Origin: Halomonas smyrnensis AAD6
Lineage (GTDB): Bacteria; Pseudomonadota; Gammaproteobacteria; Pseudomonadales; Halomonadaceae
DNA length: 64,000 nucleotides
Assembly: GCF_000265245.1 (NCBI RefSeq)
Contig: NZ_AJKS02000009.1
Span: 56,053-120,052 of the forward strand
Reading direction: 5' to 3'
Shown here: positions 37,648-47,340 of the stretch, piece by piece
Layout: every line of letters starts with the position of its first letter
How positions within the stretch are numbered: position 1 is the stretch's first letter
The notes under the pieces: generated by a model
What the model saw: only the letters and a program-made list of their open reading frames with translations
What the model was told of the DNA's origin: nothing
Databases searched by the model: none
Program-made: the position numbers and the translations under genes

Positions 37648-38361
37648 ATGAACAACGTATCCCAAGAGGGACTGCTCGACTGGGCCGGCCCGATTCTCCA
37701 GGGGGCGCTCACGACCCTCGAGATCGCCGTGCTGGCCTATGCCATCGGCCTGGTGCTGGGGCTGCTCGGCGCCAGTGCCAGGCTCAGCCCCTGGGCCCCG
37801 CTGCGCGGCCTGGCCACCGTCTATTCCACCGCGGTGCGGGCGGTCCCCGAGCTTTTGCTGATCATCCTGCTCTACTACGCCGGCTCTCAGGCGCTCACCG
37901 CCCTGACCAACGCCATGGGACTGCCCGGTCAGGTGGCCATCAACGGCTTCGTCACCGCCGTGGGCGTGCTGGCCTTCGTCCAGGGCGCCTACATGACCGA
38001 GGTACTGCGCGGCGCCATCCTGGCGATCCCCCGCGGTCAGCTCGAGGCCGCCGATGCCTTCGGCTTCTCCGCCTGGGACCGCTTCCACCGCATCGTGGTC
38101 CCGGCCATGCTGCCCATTGCCCTGCCCGGAATGTCCAACCTGTGGCTGATCCTGATCAAGGACACCGCGCTGATCAGCGTGATCGGCTTCAGCGAGCTGT
38201 TCTTCACCATCCAGCAGGCCGCGGCCAGCACCCGCGCCCACTTCCTGTTCTACGCCGCCGCCGGGGTCATCTACCTGGCCATGACGCTGACCTCCACGGC
38301 GCTGTTCACGCGCCTCGAGCGGCGCGTGCGCCGCGGACAGCCGACCGGCGAGGAGGCCTGA
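37648..38361 (+). CDS. Amino acid ABC transporter permease (HisQ type)
   Basis: A 237-residue permease with about five hydrophobic segments. The coupling-helix EAA motif is EAADAFGFSAWDRFHRIVVP, and AVRAVPELLLIILLYY is the conserved polar amino acid permease element. ATG 37648 follows AAGGACGCGA. It ends one base before the next permease gene. Confidence 0.92.
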   Translation: MNNVSQEGLLDWAGPILQGALTTLEIAVLAYAIGLVLGLLGASARLSPWAPLRGLATVYSTAVRAVPELLLIILLYYAGSQALTALTNAMGLPGQVAINGFVTAVGVLAFVQGAYMTEVLRGAILAIPRGQLEAADAFGFSAWDRFHRIVVPAMLPIALPGMSNLWLILIKDTALISVIGFSELFFTIQQAAASTRAHFLFYAAAGVIYLAMTLTSTALFTRLERRVRRGQPTGEEA

Positions 38362-38362
38362 C

Positions 38363-39115
38363 ATGGATTTTTCCTGGCTGCAGGACCCGTTCTATCAGGA
38401 ATATCTGATCGAAGGGTTCGTCAATACCCTGTGGCTGCTGGCGGTCTCCGCCGTGGCCGGCATGACACTGGCCGTGGCGGTGGCCATGGCACGCCTCAAG
38501 GGTCCGCGACCACTGGCCATGCTGGCCAAGGGCTTCACCATCGTGATGCGCGGCACCCCGCTGCTGGTGCAGCTGTTCTTCTTCTACTACGGCGTCGGAC
38601 GGCTGCTGGAGGGCATTCCGGGCGTGCAGGACAGTGCGATCTGGCCACTGCTGCGCGATCCGTTCTTCTACGGCGCCCTGACCTTCACCCTCAGCGTCGG
38701 CGCCTACTCCGGCGAGGTGCTGCGCGGCGCCCTGGCCAGCGTGCCCCCGGGCGAGCGCGAGGCCGGCCGTGCCTTCGGCATGTCGCCCTTCCAGGTATTC
38801 GCCCGGCTGTGGCTGCCGCGCGCCGTCCAGCGCTGTCTGCCGACCCTGACCGGCGAGATGATCCTGCTGCTCAAGTCGGTGCCGCTGGTCTCCACCATCG
38901 CCCTGATGGACCTGCTGCAGGCCGCCAACATCATTCGCGACGAGACCTTCCTGGTCTACGAGCCGCTGATGCTGATCGCCGGCATCTACCTGGCCATGAC
39001 CGTGGTGCTGACCCTGGTGCTGCGCCAGGTGGAGCGTCACTTCCCCGGCATGCAGCCGACGCGCCGCCGCCGCCTCCCCCTTCGCCGAGCCGAGAGCGCC
39101 CCATGCAAGCACTGA
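38363..39115 (+). CDS. Amino acid ABC transporter permease (HisM type)
   Basis: A 250-residue permease partner of the preceding gene. IVMRGTPLLVQLFFFYYGVG and EREAGRAFGMSPFQVFARLW (EAA loop) are diagnostic. The C-terminal tail is unusually basic (PTRRRRLPLRRAE). It starts one base after the HisQ-type gene and overlaps the aldehyde dehydrogenase gene by 13 bp. Confidence 0.92.
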   Translation: MDFSWLQDPFYQEYLIEGFVNTLWLLAVSAVAGMTLAVAVAMARLKGPRPLAMLAKGFTIVMRGTPLLVQLFFFYYGVGRLLEGIPGVQDSAIWPLLRDPFFYGALTFTLSVGAYSGEVLRGALASVPPGEREAGRAFGMSPFQVFARLWLPRAVQRCLPTLTGEMILLLKSVPLVSTIALMDLLQAANIIRDETFLVYEPLMLIAGIYLAMTVVLTLVLRQVERHFPGMQPTRRRRLPLRRAESAPCKH

Positions 39116-40542
39116 CCCATCACTTCATCGACGGCCGCTGGAGGGAGAGCCACGGCCACCGTCGCCTGCCGGTCGGCGATCCCTATCACGAGACGGTAAT
39201 CGCCGAGGTCACCGCCGGCTCGCCGCAGGACGTCGACGCCGCCGTCAGCGCCGCCCGGCGCGCCCTGCCCGGCTGGCATGCCCTCGGCGGCGCCGCACGC
39301 GGCGATACCCTGGACGCCCTCGCCGACGCCCTAGCACGGCGCCGCGCCGCACTCGCGGCGCTGTCCAGCCGCAACAACGGCAAGCCGCTGGCCGAGGCCG
39401 AGCAGGACCTGTCCGACGCCATCGCCTGCTACCGCTTCTACGCCGGCGAGGCTCGAGCGCTGGACGAGCGCCAGGGCGAGACCGTGGCCACCGATGCGGC
39501 GGGCCTGGTGTCGCGCCGCTACCGGGACCCGGCCGGTGTGGCCGGGTTGATCACGCCCTGGAACTTCCCGCTGGTCAGCAGCGCCTGGAAGCTGGCCCCG
39601 GCGCTGGCCGCCGGCTGCACGGTGGTGTTCAAGCCCTCCGAGGTCACCCCGCTGCCCGAACAGGCGCTGGCCGAGATCGCCGAGGAGATCGCGCTGCCGC
39701 CCGGCGTCTTCAACCTGGTCCACGGCGACGGCGGCAACGTCGGGGCGCCGCTCGCCGCCCATCCGGGCATCGACAAGCTGTCCTTCACCGGCAGCAACCG
39801 GGTCGGCGAGGCGGTGATGGCCGCGGCGACCCGGGGCACCCGCAACGTCTCGCTGGAGCTCGGCGGCAAGTCGCCGATCCTCGTCACCGAGGACACCGAC
39901 CTGGACCTCGCCGCCTCGCTGGTGCTGGGTGGCTTCTGCTACAACGCCGGCCAGATGTGCTCGGCCACCTCGCGGCTGCTGGTCCACGAGACCGTAGCCG
40001 ATGCCCTGCACGCACATCTGGATGCCGCCGTGGCCGAACTCGTCGCCGGCGATCCGCACGACCCGGCCACCACCCTGGGCCCGCTGGTCAGCGCCGGCCA
40101 GCGCCGCCGGGTGAACGCCTACCTGGCGGAGGCCGAGGAAGAAGGCCTCGTGCCTACCGCCCCGCCGCTCGCCCTGCCCACCCACGGCCACTTCGTCGCC
40201 CCGCGGGTGTTCCGCGATGTGCCGACCTCGAGCCGGCTGTGGCGCGAGGAGGTGTTCGGCCCGGTGCTGTGCGCGCGGACCTTCCGCGACGACGATGAAG
40301 CGGTGGCACTGGCCAACGACAGCGCCTTCGGCCTGGCCGCCAGCGTGGTTGCCGGCACCGCCGAGCGTGCCGAGGCGCTGGCCGTGCGAATCGTCGCCGG
40401 CAACGTCTGGTGCAACACCGACCAGATCGCCCCACCGGGGCTCGGCTGGGGCGGCATGAAGGGTAGCGGCATCGGCCGCGAGCTCGGCCGCGAGGGGCTC
40501 GAGGCCTATCTGGAAACGCGCTACGTCACACGGCCCGCCTGA
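39103..40542 (+). CDS. Aldehyde dehydrogenase (betaine/guanidinobutyraldehyde type)
   Basis: A 479-residue NAD(P)-dependent aldehyde dehydrogenase. The catalytic Cys is C286 (NAGQMCSATSRLL) and the general-base Glu is E252 (SLELGGKSP). It resembles BetB and KauB-like enzymes that act on omega-amino or trimethylammonium aldehydes. After an AruH/AruI pair it would oxidise the aldehyde from decarboxylation to a carboxylic acid. ATG 39103 is within the end of the permease gene (13-bp overlap); the long open frame back to 38431 is a shadow of the permease. Confidence 0.88.
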   Translation: MQALTHHFIDGRWRESHGHRRLPVGDPYHETVIAEVTAGSPQDVDAAVSAARRALPGWHALGGAARGDTLDALADALARRRAALAALSSRNNGKPLAEAEQDLSDAIACYRFYAGEARALDERQGETVATDAAGLVSRRYRDPAGVAGLITPWNFPLVSSAWKLAPALAAGCTVVFKPSEVTPLPEQALAEIAEEIALPPGVFNLVHGDGGNVGAPLAAHPGIDKLSFTGSNRVGEAVMAAATRGTRNVSLELGGKSPILVTEDTDLDLAASLVLGGFCYNAGQMCSATSRLLVHETVADALHAHLDAAVAELVAGDPHDPATTLGPLVSAGQRRRVNAYLAEAEEEGLVPTAPPLALPTHGHFVAPRVFRDVPTSSRLWREEVFGPVLCARTFRDDDEAVALANDSAFGLAASVVAGTAERAEALAVRIVAGNVWCNTDQIAPPGLGWGGMKGSGIGRELGREGLEAYLETRYVTRPA

Positions 40543-40554
40543 GGCCGACCGACG

Positions 40555-40590
40555 CACGCCCCAAGCCGGCATGGTCGGTTCCGGGGCGTG
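40555..40590 (+). terminator. Hairpin between aldehyde dehydrogenase and amidohydrolase genes
   Basis: CACGCCCC (40555-40562) pairs with GGGGCGTG (40583-40590) around an internal partly paired 20-base loop. There is no T-run, so it may be a weak terminator or processing site rather than a clear operon end. Confidence 0.4.
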
Positions 40591-40681
40591 AGCCGCCAGG
40601 CCCCGGCGGACCGATAAGGCCCGCCACCCGGGCGGGTGGACAGCCAACGCCACCACTTACCTCTGCAGGAGACACGCCCCC

Positions 40682-41839
40682 ATGAAGGAGCACGAGCTCG
40701 CCACGCTAACGGCCCTGCGACGGGAGCTACACCGCCATCCCGAGGTCTCGGGGCAGGAGCGCGAGACCGCCCGGCGAATGGCCGCCGCATTAAGGGAAGC
40801 CGGCGTCGATGAACTTCACGAAGGCATCGGTGGGCATGGGCTGGTCGCCGTCATTCACGGCGAAGCGCCCGGGATAGGCGTCGCGCTGCGCGCCGATATG
40901 GATGCCCTGCCGATGACCGAGGATCAGGTCAAGCCCTACCGTTCGGCGAACGACGGCGCCATGCATGCCTGTGGCCATGATGGCCATGCCACGATGCTCG
41001 TGGGGGCGGCCATGAACCTCATTCGGCATCGCCCCGAGCGGGGCCAGGTGGTGTTGATCGTTCAGCCGGCCGAAGAGCTCGGCACCGGCGCGCCGGACAT
41101 GCTCGCCGATGGACTCTTCGACAGGTTCCCCGTCGAGGCCATCTTCGGCTTGCATAACTGGCCCGGCGTCAGTGCGGGCCATTTCGTGGTGCATGACCTG
41201 CCGCACATGGCTTCCAGCGACGAGTTCGAGGTCGAGTTTCACGCCAAGGGCGGACACGGTGCCATGCCGCATCTGAGCGCCGACCCCGTCGTGGCCGCCG
41301 GGCTCTTCATCACCGCCGTCCACCAGATCGTCAGCCGCAACGTGAATCCCAGGGACGTCGCAGTGATCAGCGCCGGCAGCATCCACAGCGGGCATGCGAG
41401 CAACATCATTCCGGCATCGGCCACCGTCAAGGGGGACACGCGCAGCTTCACTCCCGAGGTCAGGCAGACACTGGAGACCCGAATCCGCCAGGTCGCCGAG
41501 GGCATCGCACTCGCCACGGGGTGTGACGCCAGGCTGCACTACTCGCCTTCAACGCCCGCGGTGGCCAATGACCCCGACTGTGCCGCACTGTGTCGCTCGG
41601 TCGTCGAGGCCCAGTGGGGGCCGGAGCGCCTCGTCGACCATCCCATCAGCCTGGCCGCCGAGGACATGGGCGTCTTCCTTGAAGCCAAGCCCGGCGCCTA
41701 TTGCTGGATCGGCAACGGTGACCGGCCCGATAGCCCTGACCTGCATCAGCCCCATTACGACTTTAACGACGACCTGCTTTCACCAGGCAGCACCTTCCTG
41801 GCTGGCGTGGCACGCGAGTACTTGCGCACCCGCCAGTAA
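40682..41839 (+). CDS. M20-family amidohydrolase (N-acyl amino acid hydrolase type)
   Basis: A 385-residue metalloaminoacylase/carboxypeptidase. The metal-binding motif is MHACGHDGHATMLVGAAM with preceding ADMDALPM; EE follows in VQPAEELGTGAPDML, and the distal ligand is the H of HQPHYDFNDD. It removes acyl groups from N-acylated amino acids or amides. ATG 40682 follows GCAGGAGACACGCCCCC. It closes the operon after a 139-bp gap and may release the free amine from an acylated form (context inference; ectoine-type or indole-acetyl substrates cannot be excluded). Confidence 0.88.
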   Translation: MKEHELATLTALRRELHRHPEVSGQERETARRMAAALREAGVDELHEGIGGHGLVAVIHGEAPGIGVALRADMDALPMTEDQVKPYRSANDGAMHACGHDGHATMLVGAAMNLIRHRPERGQVVLIVQPAEELGTGAPDMLADGLFDRFPVEAIFGLHNWPGVSAGHFVVHDLPHMASSDEFEVEFHAKGGHGAMPHLSADPVVAAGLFITAVHQIVSRNVNPRDVAVISAGSIHSGHASNIIPASATVKGDTRSFTPEVRQTLETRIRQVAEGIALATGCDARLHYSPSTPAVANDPDCAALCRSVVEAQWGPERLVDHPISLAAEDMGVFLEAKPGAYCWIGNGDRPDSPDLHQPHYDFNDDLLSPGSTFLAGVAREYLRTRQ

Positions 41840-41932
41840 GCAGCCGACCTGACGATTCACCACTCACGGGTCGAATCGGCAGTATGCGGGACGCAAGCGC
41901 AGGCGGCCGTGGCTCCCTCATGGCCGTCGTGT

Positions 41933-42040
41933 CTAGCGAACCAGAGGCAGGAAGTGCAGATGCTTCTCGTACTGATCGACGATATCGCCGATCACCTGGG
42001 ACTCGAGGTAACCGACAGTGCTGTACTTCTGCCTTACCCC
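41933..42040 (-). pseudogene. C-terminal fragment of a BetT-like BCCT transporter
   Basis: The minus strand reads QKYSTVGYLESQVIGDIVDQ then YEKHLHFLPLVR and a stop codon. The complete betT at 53255 ends QKYSIVGYLESQVIGDILDQ, YEKHLHFLHLVR. Nothing upstream of about 42040 continues the gene. Downstream DNA is also similar, including an AAGCGCAGGCGGCCG element shared with 53215-53230. So a duplicated betT end, with its 3' flank, was left here. Confidence 0.75.
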
Positions 42041-42099
42041 CGGTCATGGCGCAACGAGCCCCGACAATCCGGTATGCCCGGCCCGGCTCGGACACTTCC

Positions 42100-42357
42100 C
42101 GGCATGCGTCGGCCTGTCCAGTTCAGATTCCGCCTCGGGTAGGGGATGATGATCAAGGACTCGGTATCGACGCCCTCGAGACAACGCAAATTTAAAATGT
42201 AACGTTCCGGGGCCAGGCGAGCACGACGCAGCGGTGCAATACCGCAGAAGCGGCAGACATAGTGCCGTACCTCACCATCTCCCCATCGATAAGTTGCGTG
42301 ACTATCCGGCCGGGCGAGAATGGCGACTTTCCTCTCGTCCACGATCCAAAGTGGCAC
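42100..42357 (-). pseudogene. Truncated GFA-family (glutathione-dependent formaldehyde-activating) protein remnant
   Basis: Minus-strand frame with VPLWIVDERKVAILARPDSH, ATYRWGDGEVRHYVCRFCGI and NLRCLEGVD. These follow the C-terminal half of GFA/CENP-V zinc proteins (YxFG...HxFCxxCGI...NLRCLDGVD). The N-terminal half with the first CxCG motif is missing: the frame runs upstream into the 3' end of the cupin gene. It is most likely a broken gene. The 41840-42428 gap holds only this and the BetT fragment. Confidence 0.6.
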
Positions 42358-42428
42358 GCACCTTTGAAAGGCATTCAGGCGATCCTTGTCGAGGGACCTT
42401 ATCCCAGGTATCGCCATCGGTGGCGGGT

Positions 42429-42791
42429 TTACTCCATCCCGTGCAGTGCCTTCCAGTTGCCCGGATAGAGGGCATAGCCGAACAGCGCCTGGCCACCATA
42501 GACCAGCTCGGTGCCCTCGGGAATCCAAAGCATCTGCCCGGGCGCAATGCGATGAGTCTCGCCGGCGGCGGTGACCTCGAGCTCGCCCTCGATGACGAAG
42601 ATCACCTCGTCGTAAAGCACCGTCCAGGTCACTTCGGCACCCTCCCAGCGGGCAAAGCCGGCGCCCATGGTCTCGCTCAGGGCGGTGTCCACGGTACGGC
42701 CGATCTCGGCGTGCCCCGGCGGACCTCCACGGTGGCGGAAGGAGGTATCGCGATGATCGAACTTGATGGCGCGGATGGGGATATCACTCAT
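42429..42791 (-). CDS. Small cupin (EutQ-like) protein
   Basis: A 120-residue single-domain cupin: WTVLYDEVIFVIEGELEVTA and HRIAPGQMLWIPEGTELVYG form the two cupin motifs. The first motif lacks the usual HxH, having YDEV in its place, as in EutQ-type proteins. It is the last intact gene of the minus-strand quaternary-amine cluster, 196 bp after the FAD oxidoreductase gene. Its function is unknown. Confidence 0.8.
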   Translation of the reverse strand: MSDIPIRAIKFDHRDTSFRHRGGPPGHAEIGRTVDTALSETMGAGFARWEGAEVTWTVLYDEVIFVIEGELEVTAAGETHRIAPGQMLWIPEGTELVYGGQALFGYALYPGNWKALHGME

Positions 42792-42987
42792 GGTGGTCCT
42801 TGTTTGGATCTGATCAAAATGAGCGCAGGTCGGATAGGCGTCAGCGTTTCCGCCACTCTGCTGGTGCGGTCTCTGATACGTTGTCGAGCGAAGGCAAAAA
42901 TCGAAAAGAGCGCTGCGCTTACTAGCCGTAAATGAGCAGCTTGAGTCGATTTTTCACGCCGTATTGCCGAGCGCAGACCGTTTCAGC

Positions 42988-44307
42988 CTAGAGTTCGCTG
43001 CGGCTGGCCCAGGCAGCCTGCTTCATCCGGGTCTTCACGCCGAGGCTCAAAAAGGGCTCCGGGGGGTTGAGCGCCGGCTTGCCGGACACCGCCAACATGT
43101 CGGCGAGCTGACTAGAGTCCTGGCCGGTGGCCAGTTCCGCCAGCAACTTGCCGGAGATGGTGCCTCGTGCCGCGCCGACGCTCTGGTGGACACCGGACAT
43201 CCAGGCGTTGTCACCGACCTTGCCGAAGAAGGCCGTGTAGTTGCGCGACAGACCGCAAGCCCCACCCCAGGTGGCAGCGAAGGGCACGTGGGCCAGCGTT
43301 GGGTAGCGCGCCTCGAAGGACTCGCGATGTCCCCGACGGATGCGAGTCCGCTCGGCCAGATCATCGTGATAGCGCGGCACGAAGCGGTACTGGTTGCGGA
43401 TGATCAGCCGCCGATCCGGAGTCAGTCGCAGCGTGGTGCCGGCATGGTCGGCGGGCGTCAGCCCGAAATGGTGAGGCGCGGTGGAGAACAGCGCCATCTC
43501 GTCGTCTGTCAGCGCCCGGGTCATGCTGGCGAACGTCATCACCGGCAGCATGCGGTGCCTGAGGAAACCGAACTCCTGAGAGTAGATGTTAGAGCCCAAA
43601 AGCAGGTTGGTGGCACGTACCTCGCCCTCCGGCGTAGTGGCGCACCATTGCCTACCCGAGTGGGTCAGACTCACTACCGGCGTGTGCTCGTAGAGCTCGG
43701 CGTTGCCCGGCAGACTCTCGCCAAGCCCACGCACCAGGGCGGCGGGCTGCATCAGGGCAGTGTTGGCGGTATAGATGGCCGAAGCGTAGTGCTGGGTGCC
43801 GAGGATCGGCGCCAGCTCGTCGCGCTCCAGGCGCCGGTAGGGGTAGTCGAATTCCTTGAGCAAGCGCTCGTAGTGGTCGAGGTACTTGAGGCCGCGCTCG
43901 CCCACCGCGCCCTGGTACTTGCCCGCCCGGGACCAGCCGCATTCGATGCCGTGGCGCCGAACCAGGGTCTCCAGATCGTCTACCGCACCGCGGTTGAGCG
44001 ACAGCAGCTTCTGCTTGCGGGCCAGGTCGTCGCCCTCGAGGTCGCGCTTGTGGGGCAGGTCGATGACGAAACCGGTATTGCGACCTGAGGCCCCTTGCCC
44101 CACCCGTAAGGCCTCCAGCACCACCACTCGATCGCCGGGCCGCAGCTCGGCGACGCGGCGGGCCGCGGCCAAGCCGGTGAAGCCGGCACCGATCACCAGC
44201 CAGTCGACGCTCTCGCAAGTAGTCAGTCGAGGAGCCGGCCTTGGGTCATCGAGCACCTGATACCAACCATTGCACTTGTCGTCACGAGGAAGGATTGCTT
44301 GTGACAT
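42988..44307 (-). CDS. FAD-dependent amine oxidoreductase (DadA/PuuB type)
   Basis: A 439-residue flavoprotein of the DAO family. The dinucleotide motif is VIGAGFTGLAAARRVAE near residue 38, and GQGASGRNTGFVIDLPH follows. C-terminal GGACGLSRNYTAFFGKVGDN and GVHQSVGAARGTISGKLLAE match gamma-glutamylputrescine/methylated-amine oxidases. Such enzymes demethylate or deaminate secondary amines to imines or aldehydes. It is in line with a rubredoxin reductase, an aldehyde dehydrogenase and a Rieske oxygenase, which suggests a later demethylation step. Confidence 0.85.
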   Translation of the reverse strand: MSQAILPRDDKCNGWYQVLDDPRPAPRLTTCESVDWLVIGAGFTGLAAARRVAELRPGDRVVVLEALRVGQGASGRNTGFVIDLPHKRDLEGDDLARKQKLLSLNRGAVDDLETLVRRHGIECGWSRAGKYQGAVGERGLKYLDHYERLLKEFDYPYRRLERDELAPILGTQHYASAIYTANTALMQPAALVRGLGESLPGNAELYEHTPVVSLTHSGRQWCATTPEGEVRATNLLLGSNIYSQEFGFLRHRMLPVMTFASMTRALTDDEMALFSTAPHHFGLTPADHAGTTLRLTPDRRLIIRNQYRFVPRYHDDLAERTRIRRGHRESFEARYPTLAHVPFAATWGGACGLSRNYTAFFGKVGDNAWMSGVHQSVGAARGTISGKLLAELATGQDSSQLADMLAVSGKPALNPPEPFLSLGVKTRMKQAAWASRSEL

Positions 44308-44404
44308 TCTTCACCCCCGCCGCGCCAAAACGCGACGTCATCACCGGCCAGGCCGGTGGCTCTAAAGAAGGCGGCGCCCGATGGGCGCCGCGTGTACGGC
44401 CGCC

Positions 44405-45829
44405 TCAGGCGGCCTGATCTTGGCCGCAGGCCTTCACCCAATCGCTGCGCCCTGCCATGGCCGCCTCCCCCACCAGGGCGAAGCCCAGCAGCCGGCCACC
44501 AGCATCATAGGCACCCGCCTCGATGCCATCGGAAGTGGCCGTACAATGCCAGTTCGCATCGACCTCGGCCGAGGGCACCACCACGCAGATTGGCGCCGCT
44601 GGCGTCTTCACCATCACCGGCATCACCGGATAGCTGACCGCCGTCGGGGTGCCCGTGAGCGTCGCCGCCAGGGCGCGCAAGCCGGCGTTGATCGGTGCCA
44701 GGTAAGGCAGCAGCTGGCCGCCGATCTCCACAGCGTCGCCCAGGGCATAGACGCCTGGGAGCGACGTCATGAGATGATCATCGACGCGAATGCCCCGACC
44801 GCAGTCGATACCGGCCGCGCTGGCAAGCGCGGTGTTGGGCGCGAGCCCCACGGCGCTGACGACCAGGTCCGCCGCGAGCTCGCTGCGGTCGGTCAGGGTC
44901 AGTCGATAGCCAACCTCCTCGGCGGCGACGCTGGCCACCGAGCGCGACAGGTGCCAGCCTACGCCCTGCGCCGCGAGAGCCTCGCGCAGCACCGCGCTGC
45001 CCGCCTCCGGCAGCAGCCGCGACAGCGGGCGCTCGGCCAGCCCCACTACCTCGATCTTGTGGCCCGCCTGGGCCAGATCATTGGCGAACTCGCAACCGAT
45101 CAGGCCGTCGCCGATGATCACCACCCGAGCCGCACGGCCGAGGGTGTCGAGGCGCTCGCGCATGGCGGCATAGTCGCCGCGATCGTTGACCGAGAGCAGC
45201 GCGCCTGCCTCGCCCTCCACCGGGATGCGAATCGGGCTCGCCCCAGTGGCGAGCACGAGCTGGCCGTAGTCCAGTTCGCCGAGTCGGGTGACGAGGCGCT
45301 TGGCCTCGGCGTCGATGCGCTGCACCGGGCAGAAGGCATGCACCCGAATGTTCAGGCGGCGCTCGATCGACAGCGCCGATTCGTCGAGCAACGCCTCGGC
45401 ATCCTTGCCCAGGGCAAAGGCGTTGGACAGCGCCGGCTTGGAATACAAGCCGCCATCGTCGGCAGTCACCACGTGGATCTCGCGCTCGGCGTCACGGCCG
45501 CGTACCGCCTCGGCCAGACCATAGCCGGCATGGCCACTGCCGATGATGACCAGCGGCCCGACCGGCGTTGCGGCGGTCGGCGCTACGGTGGCCGATGCGT
45601 TAGCGGCCACCGCATCGGCCAGCGGGGCGGGACCCGCTGCCGGAGTCTGAGCGGGCGCGTCATCGGTGATCTCGAGCATCTCGAAATCTTCCTTGCCCAC
45701 GCCGCAGTCCGGGCAGATCCAGTCGTCCGGGACATCCTCCCAGCGGGTGCCGGGAGGAATGCCATCACTCGGCCAGCCTTCGGCCTCGTCGTAAACGAGA
45801 CCGCAGATGATGCACAGCCACTTCTTCAT
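44405..45829 (-). CDS. Rubredoxin-FAD/NAD reductase fusion protein
   Basis: A 474-residue protein. Residues 1-55 are a complete rubredoxin with CxxCG pairs ([20 protein letters not shown] and [15 protein letters not shown]). A Pro/Ala-rich linker leads to a pyridine-nucleotide-disulphide reductase-type domain (residues about 105-470) with [19 protein letters not shown] and [20 protein letters not shown] motifs. It should move electrons from NAD(P)H through FAD to the rubredoxin iron. It lies between the ALDH and FAD-oxidase genes and may be the electron donor for the Rieske oxygenase, since no ferredoxin-type reductase gene is nearby. ATG 45829 follows a perfect AAGGAGG site. Confidence 0.9.
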   Translation of the reverse strand: MKKWLCIICGLVYDEAEGWPSDGIPPGTRWEDVPDDWICPDCGVGKEDFEMLEITDDAPAQTPAAGPAPLADAVAANASATVAPTAATPVGPLVIIGSGHAGYGLAEAVRGRDAEREIHVVTADDGGLYSKPALSNAFALGKDAEALLDESALSIERRLNIRVHAFCPVQRIDAEAKRLVTRLGELDYGQLVLATGASPIRIPVEGEAGALLSVNDRGDYAAMRERLDTLGRAARVVIIGDGLIGCEFANDLAQAGHKIEVVGLAERPLSRLLPEAGSAVLREALAAQGVGWHLSRSVASVAAEEVGYRLTLTDRSELAADLVVSAVGLAPNTALASAAGIDCGRGIRVDDHLMTSLPGVYALGDAVEIGGQLLPYLAPINAGLRALAATLTGTPTAVSYPVMPVMVKTPAAPICVVVPSAEVDANWHCTATSDGIEAGAYDAGGRLLGFALVGEAAMAGRSDWVKACGQDQAA

Positions 45830-45840
45830 CTGAACCTCCT

Positions 45841-47283
45841 TCACGCGCCCTTGATGCGTACGGCGATGTTGCGAGTCTGGACGTAGCTGTAGAGCGCCTC
45901 CTGCCCTTTCTCGCGGCCGAAGCCGGAGAGTCCCACCCCGCCGAAGGGCGTTTCGACGCCGCCGGCGAACCACTCGTTGATGAACACCTGGCCACCACGC
46001 AGCCGCCGGGCAGTACGCAGGGCACGATTCAGGTTTTCATCGAAGACGCCGGCCACCAGACCGAATTCGGTGCCGTTGGCGAGCGCGACGGCCTCGTCCT
46101 CGGTATCGAAGGGATGGATCACCAGCACCGGACCGAAGACCTCTTCCTGGAAGATCTCGCTGTCCGCGGCGACGTCGGTGAACAGGGTCGGCTGCATGAA
46201 GTAGCCGTTGGTGCCCGAGACACGTTCGCCGCCGGTCACGCAGGTCGCCCCGGCCTCGATAGCGCGGCGACACATGGCCTCGACCTGCTCGAGCTGATCC
46301 TTCGATACCAGCGGGGTGAGGTCGGGCTCGTCGATGCCGGCGCCGATGGTCAGGCCTTCCGCCAGGGCCCGGGCCCGGTCGACGACCTCGTCATAGCGCG
46401 AGCGATGCACCAGCAGTCGCGACATGGCCGAACAGACCTGACCGGCGTTGAAGAAGATCCCCGCCTGGATGCTCTCGAGCACCTGATCGATGTCGGCATC
46501 GGCATGGACGATGGCCGCAGACTTGCCACCCAACTCCATAACGCTCGGCGTGGCGCGCTCGGCGGCGTCGCGCAGAATACGCTGACCGGTAGGCACCGAA
46601 CCGGTGAAGACGATCTGGTTGGCATCACGGTGCTTGATCAGGTGGGCGCCGACCACCGATCCCTTGCCGCACAGCAGATTGACGGCGCCCTTCGGCAGGC
46701 CGGCGCGTTCGCAGGCGGTCATCAGGAAGGTCATCGCCAGCGGCGAGATCTCCGGCGACTTGATCACCACGGCATTGCCGGCGGCCAGGGCCGGGGCCAG
46801 CGAACGGGCACAGATCGACGGCGGAAAGTTCCAGGGTACGATCTGCACCGAGACGCCCATGGGTTCATAGCTGGTGAAGTCGACGTAGTCGTCGCCCAGC
46901 GGGATCGAGGTACCCTCGATCTTGTCGGCCATGCCGGCGTAGTACTCGAAGTAGCGGGCGGACTCCTCGAACTCGCCGCGGGCAACGTCCAGGGACTTGC
47001 CGTTCTCTCGGCACAGCACCAGAGCAGCCTCTTCGGTCAACGCCTTGATTTCCTCGGCGATGGCCAGCAGCCAGGTCACGCGTTGGGCCGGGCGCACCGA
47101 GCTCAGCGCGCCGGAGGTCACGCAGCGCCGGGCCGCGGACATGGCCGCATCGGCATCGGCCAGGCTGGCCTCGGCGATCTCGGCATAGACTTCACCGGTG
47201 GCCGGGTCATCGACGGCTAGGTAGCCATCGGCGCCGACCCAGGCGCCGTCGATATAGTTGTAGTAGCGATCGAGCGTGCTCAT
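45841..47283 (-). CDS. Aldehyde dehydrogenase (betaine-aldehyde-dehydrogenase-like)
   Basis: A 480-residue NAD-dependent aldehyde dehydrogenase with catalytic C284 ([13 protein letters not shown]) and general-base E250 ([10 protein letters not shown]). ATG 47283 begins the homology. It lies 11 bp before the rubredoxin reductase start and 57 bp after the Rieske gene. Following a Rieske oxygenase that cleaves C-N bonds, it would oxidise the aldehyde left behind, for example malic semialdehyde from carnitine or a betaine-type aldehyde. Confidence 0.88.
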   Translation of the reverse strand: MSTLDRYYNYIDGAWVGADGYLAVDDPATGEVYAEIAEASLADADAAMSAARRCVTSGALSSVRPAQRVTWLLAIAEEIKALTEEAALVLCRENGKSLDVARGEFEESARYFEYYAGMADKIEGTSIPLGDDYVDFTSYEPMGVSVQIVPWNFPPSICARSLAPALAAGNAVVIKSPEISPLAMTFLMTACERAGLPKGAVNLLCGKGSVVGAHLIKHRDANQIVFTGSVPTGQRILRDAAERATPSVMELGGKSAAIVHADADIDQVLESIQAGIFFNAGQVCSAMSRLLVHRSRYDEVVDRARALAEGLTIGAGIDEPDLTPLVSKDQLEQVEAMCRRAIEAGATCVTGGERVSGTNGYFMQPTLFTDVAADSEIFQEEVFGPVLVIHPFDTEDEAVALANGTEFGLVAGVFDENLNRALRTARRLRGGQVFINEWFAGGVETPFGGVGLSGFGREKGQEALYSYVQTRNIAVRIKGA

Positions 47284-47340
47284 CGGGGCTCTCCAGTTAG
47301 CAACGTTTCTGACCAGACATTCTCGCAACAGGCTTGAGGT

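Noticed and set aside
38431..39102. N-terminal extension of the aldehyde dehydrogenase to 38431
   Set aside because: The extension is out-of-frame sequence of the HisM-type permease gene. Homology starts at MQALTHHFIDGRW (39103).
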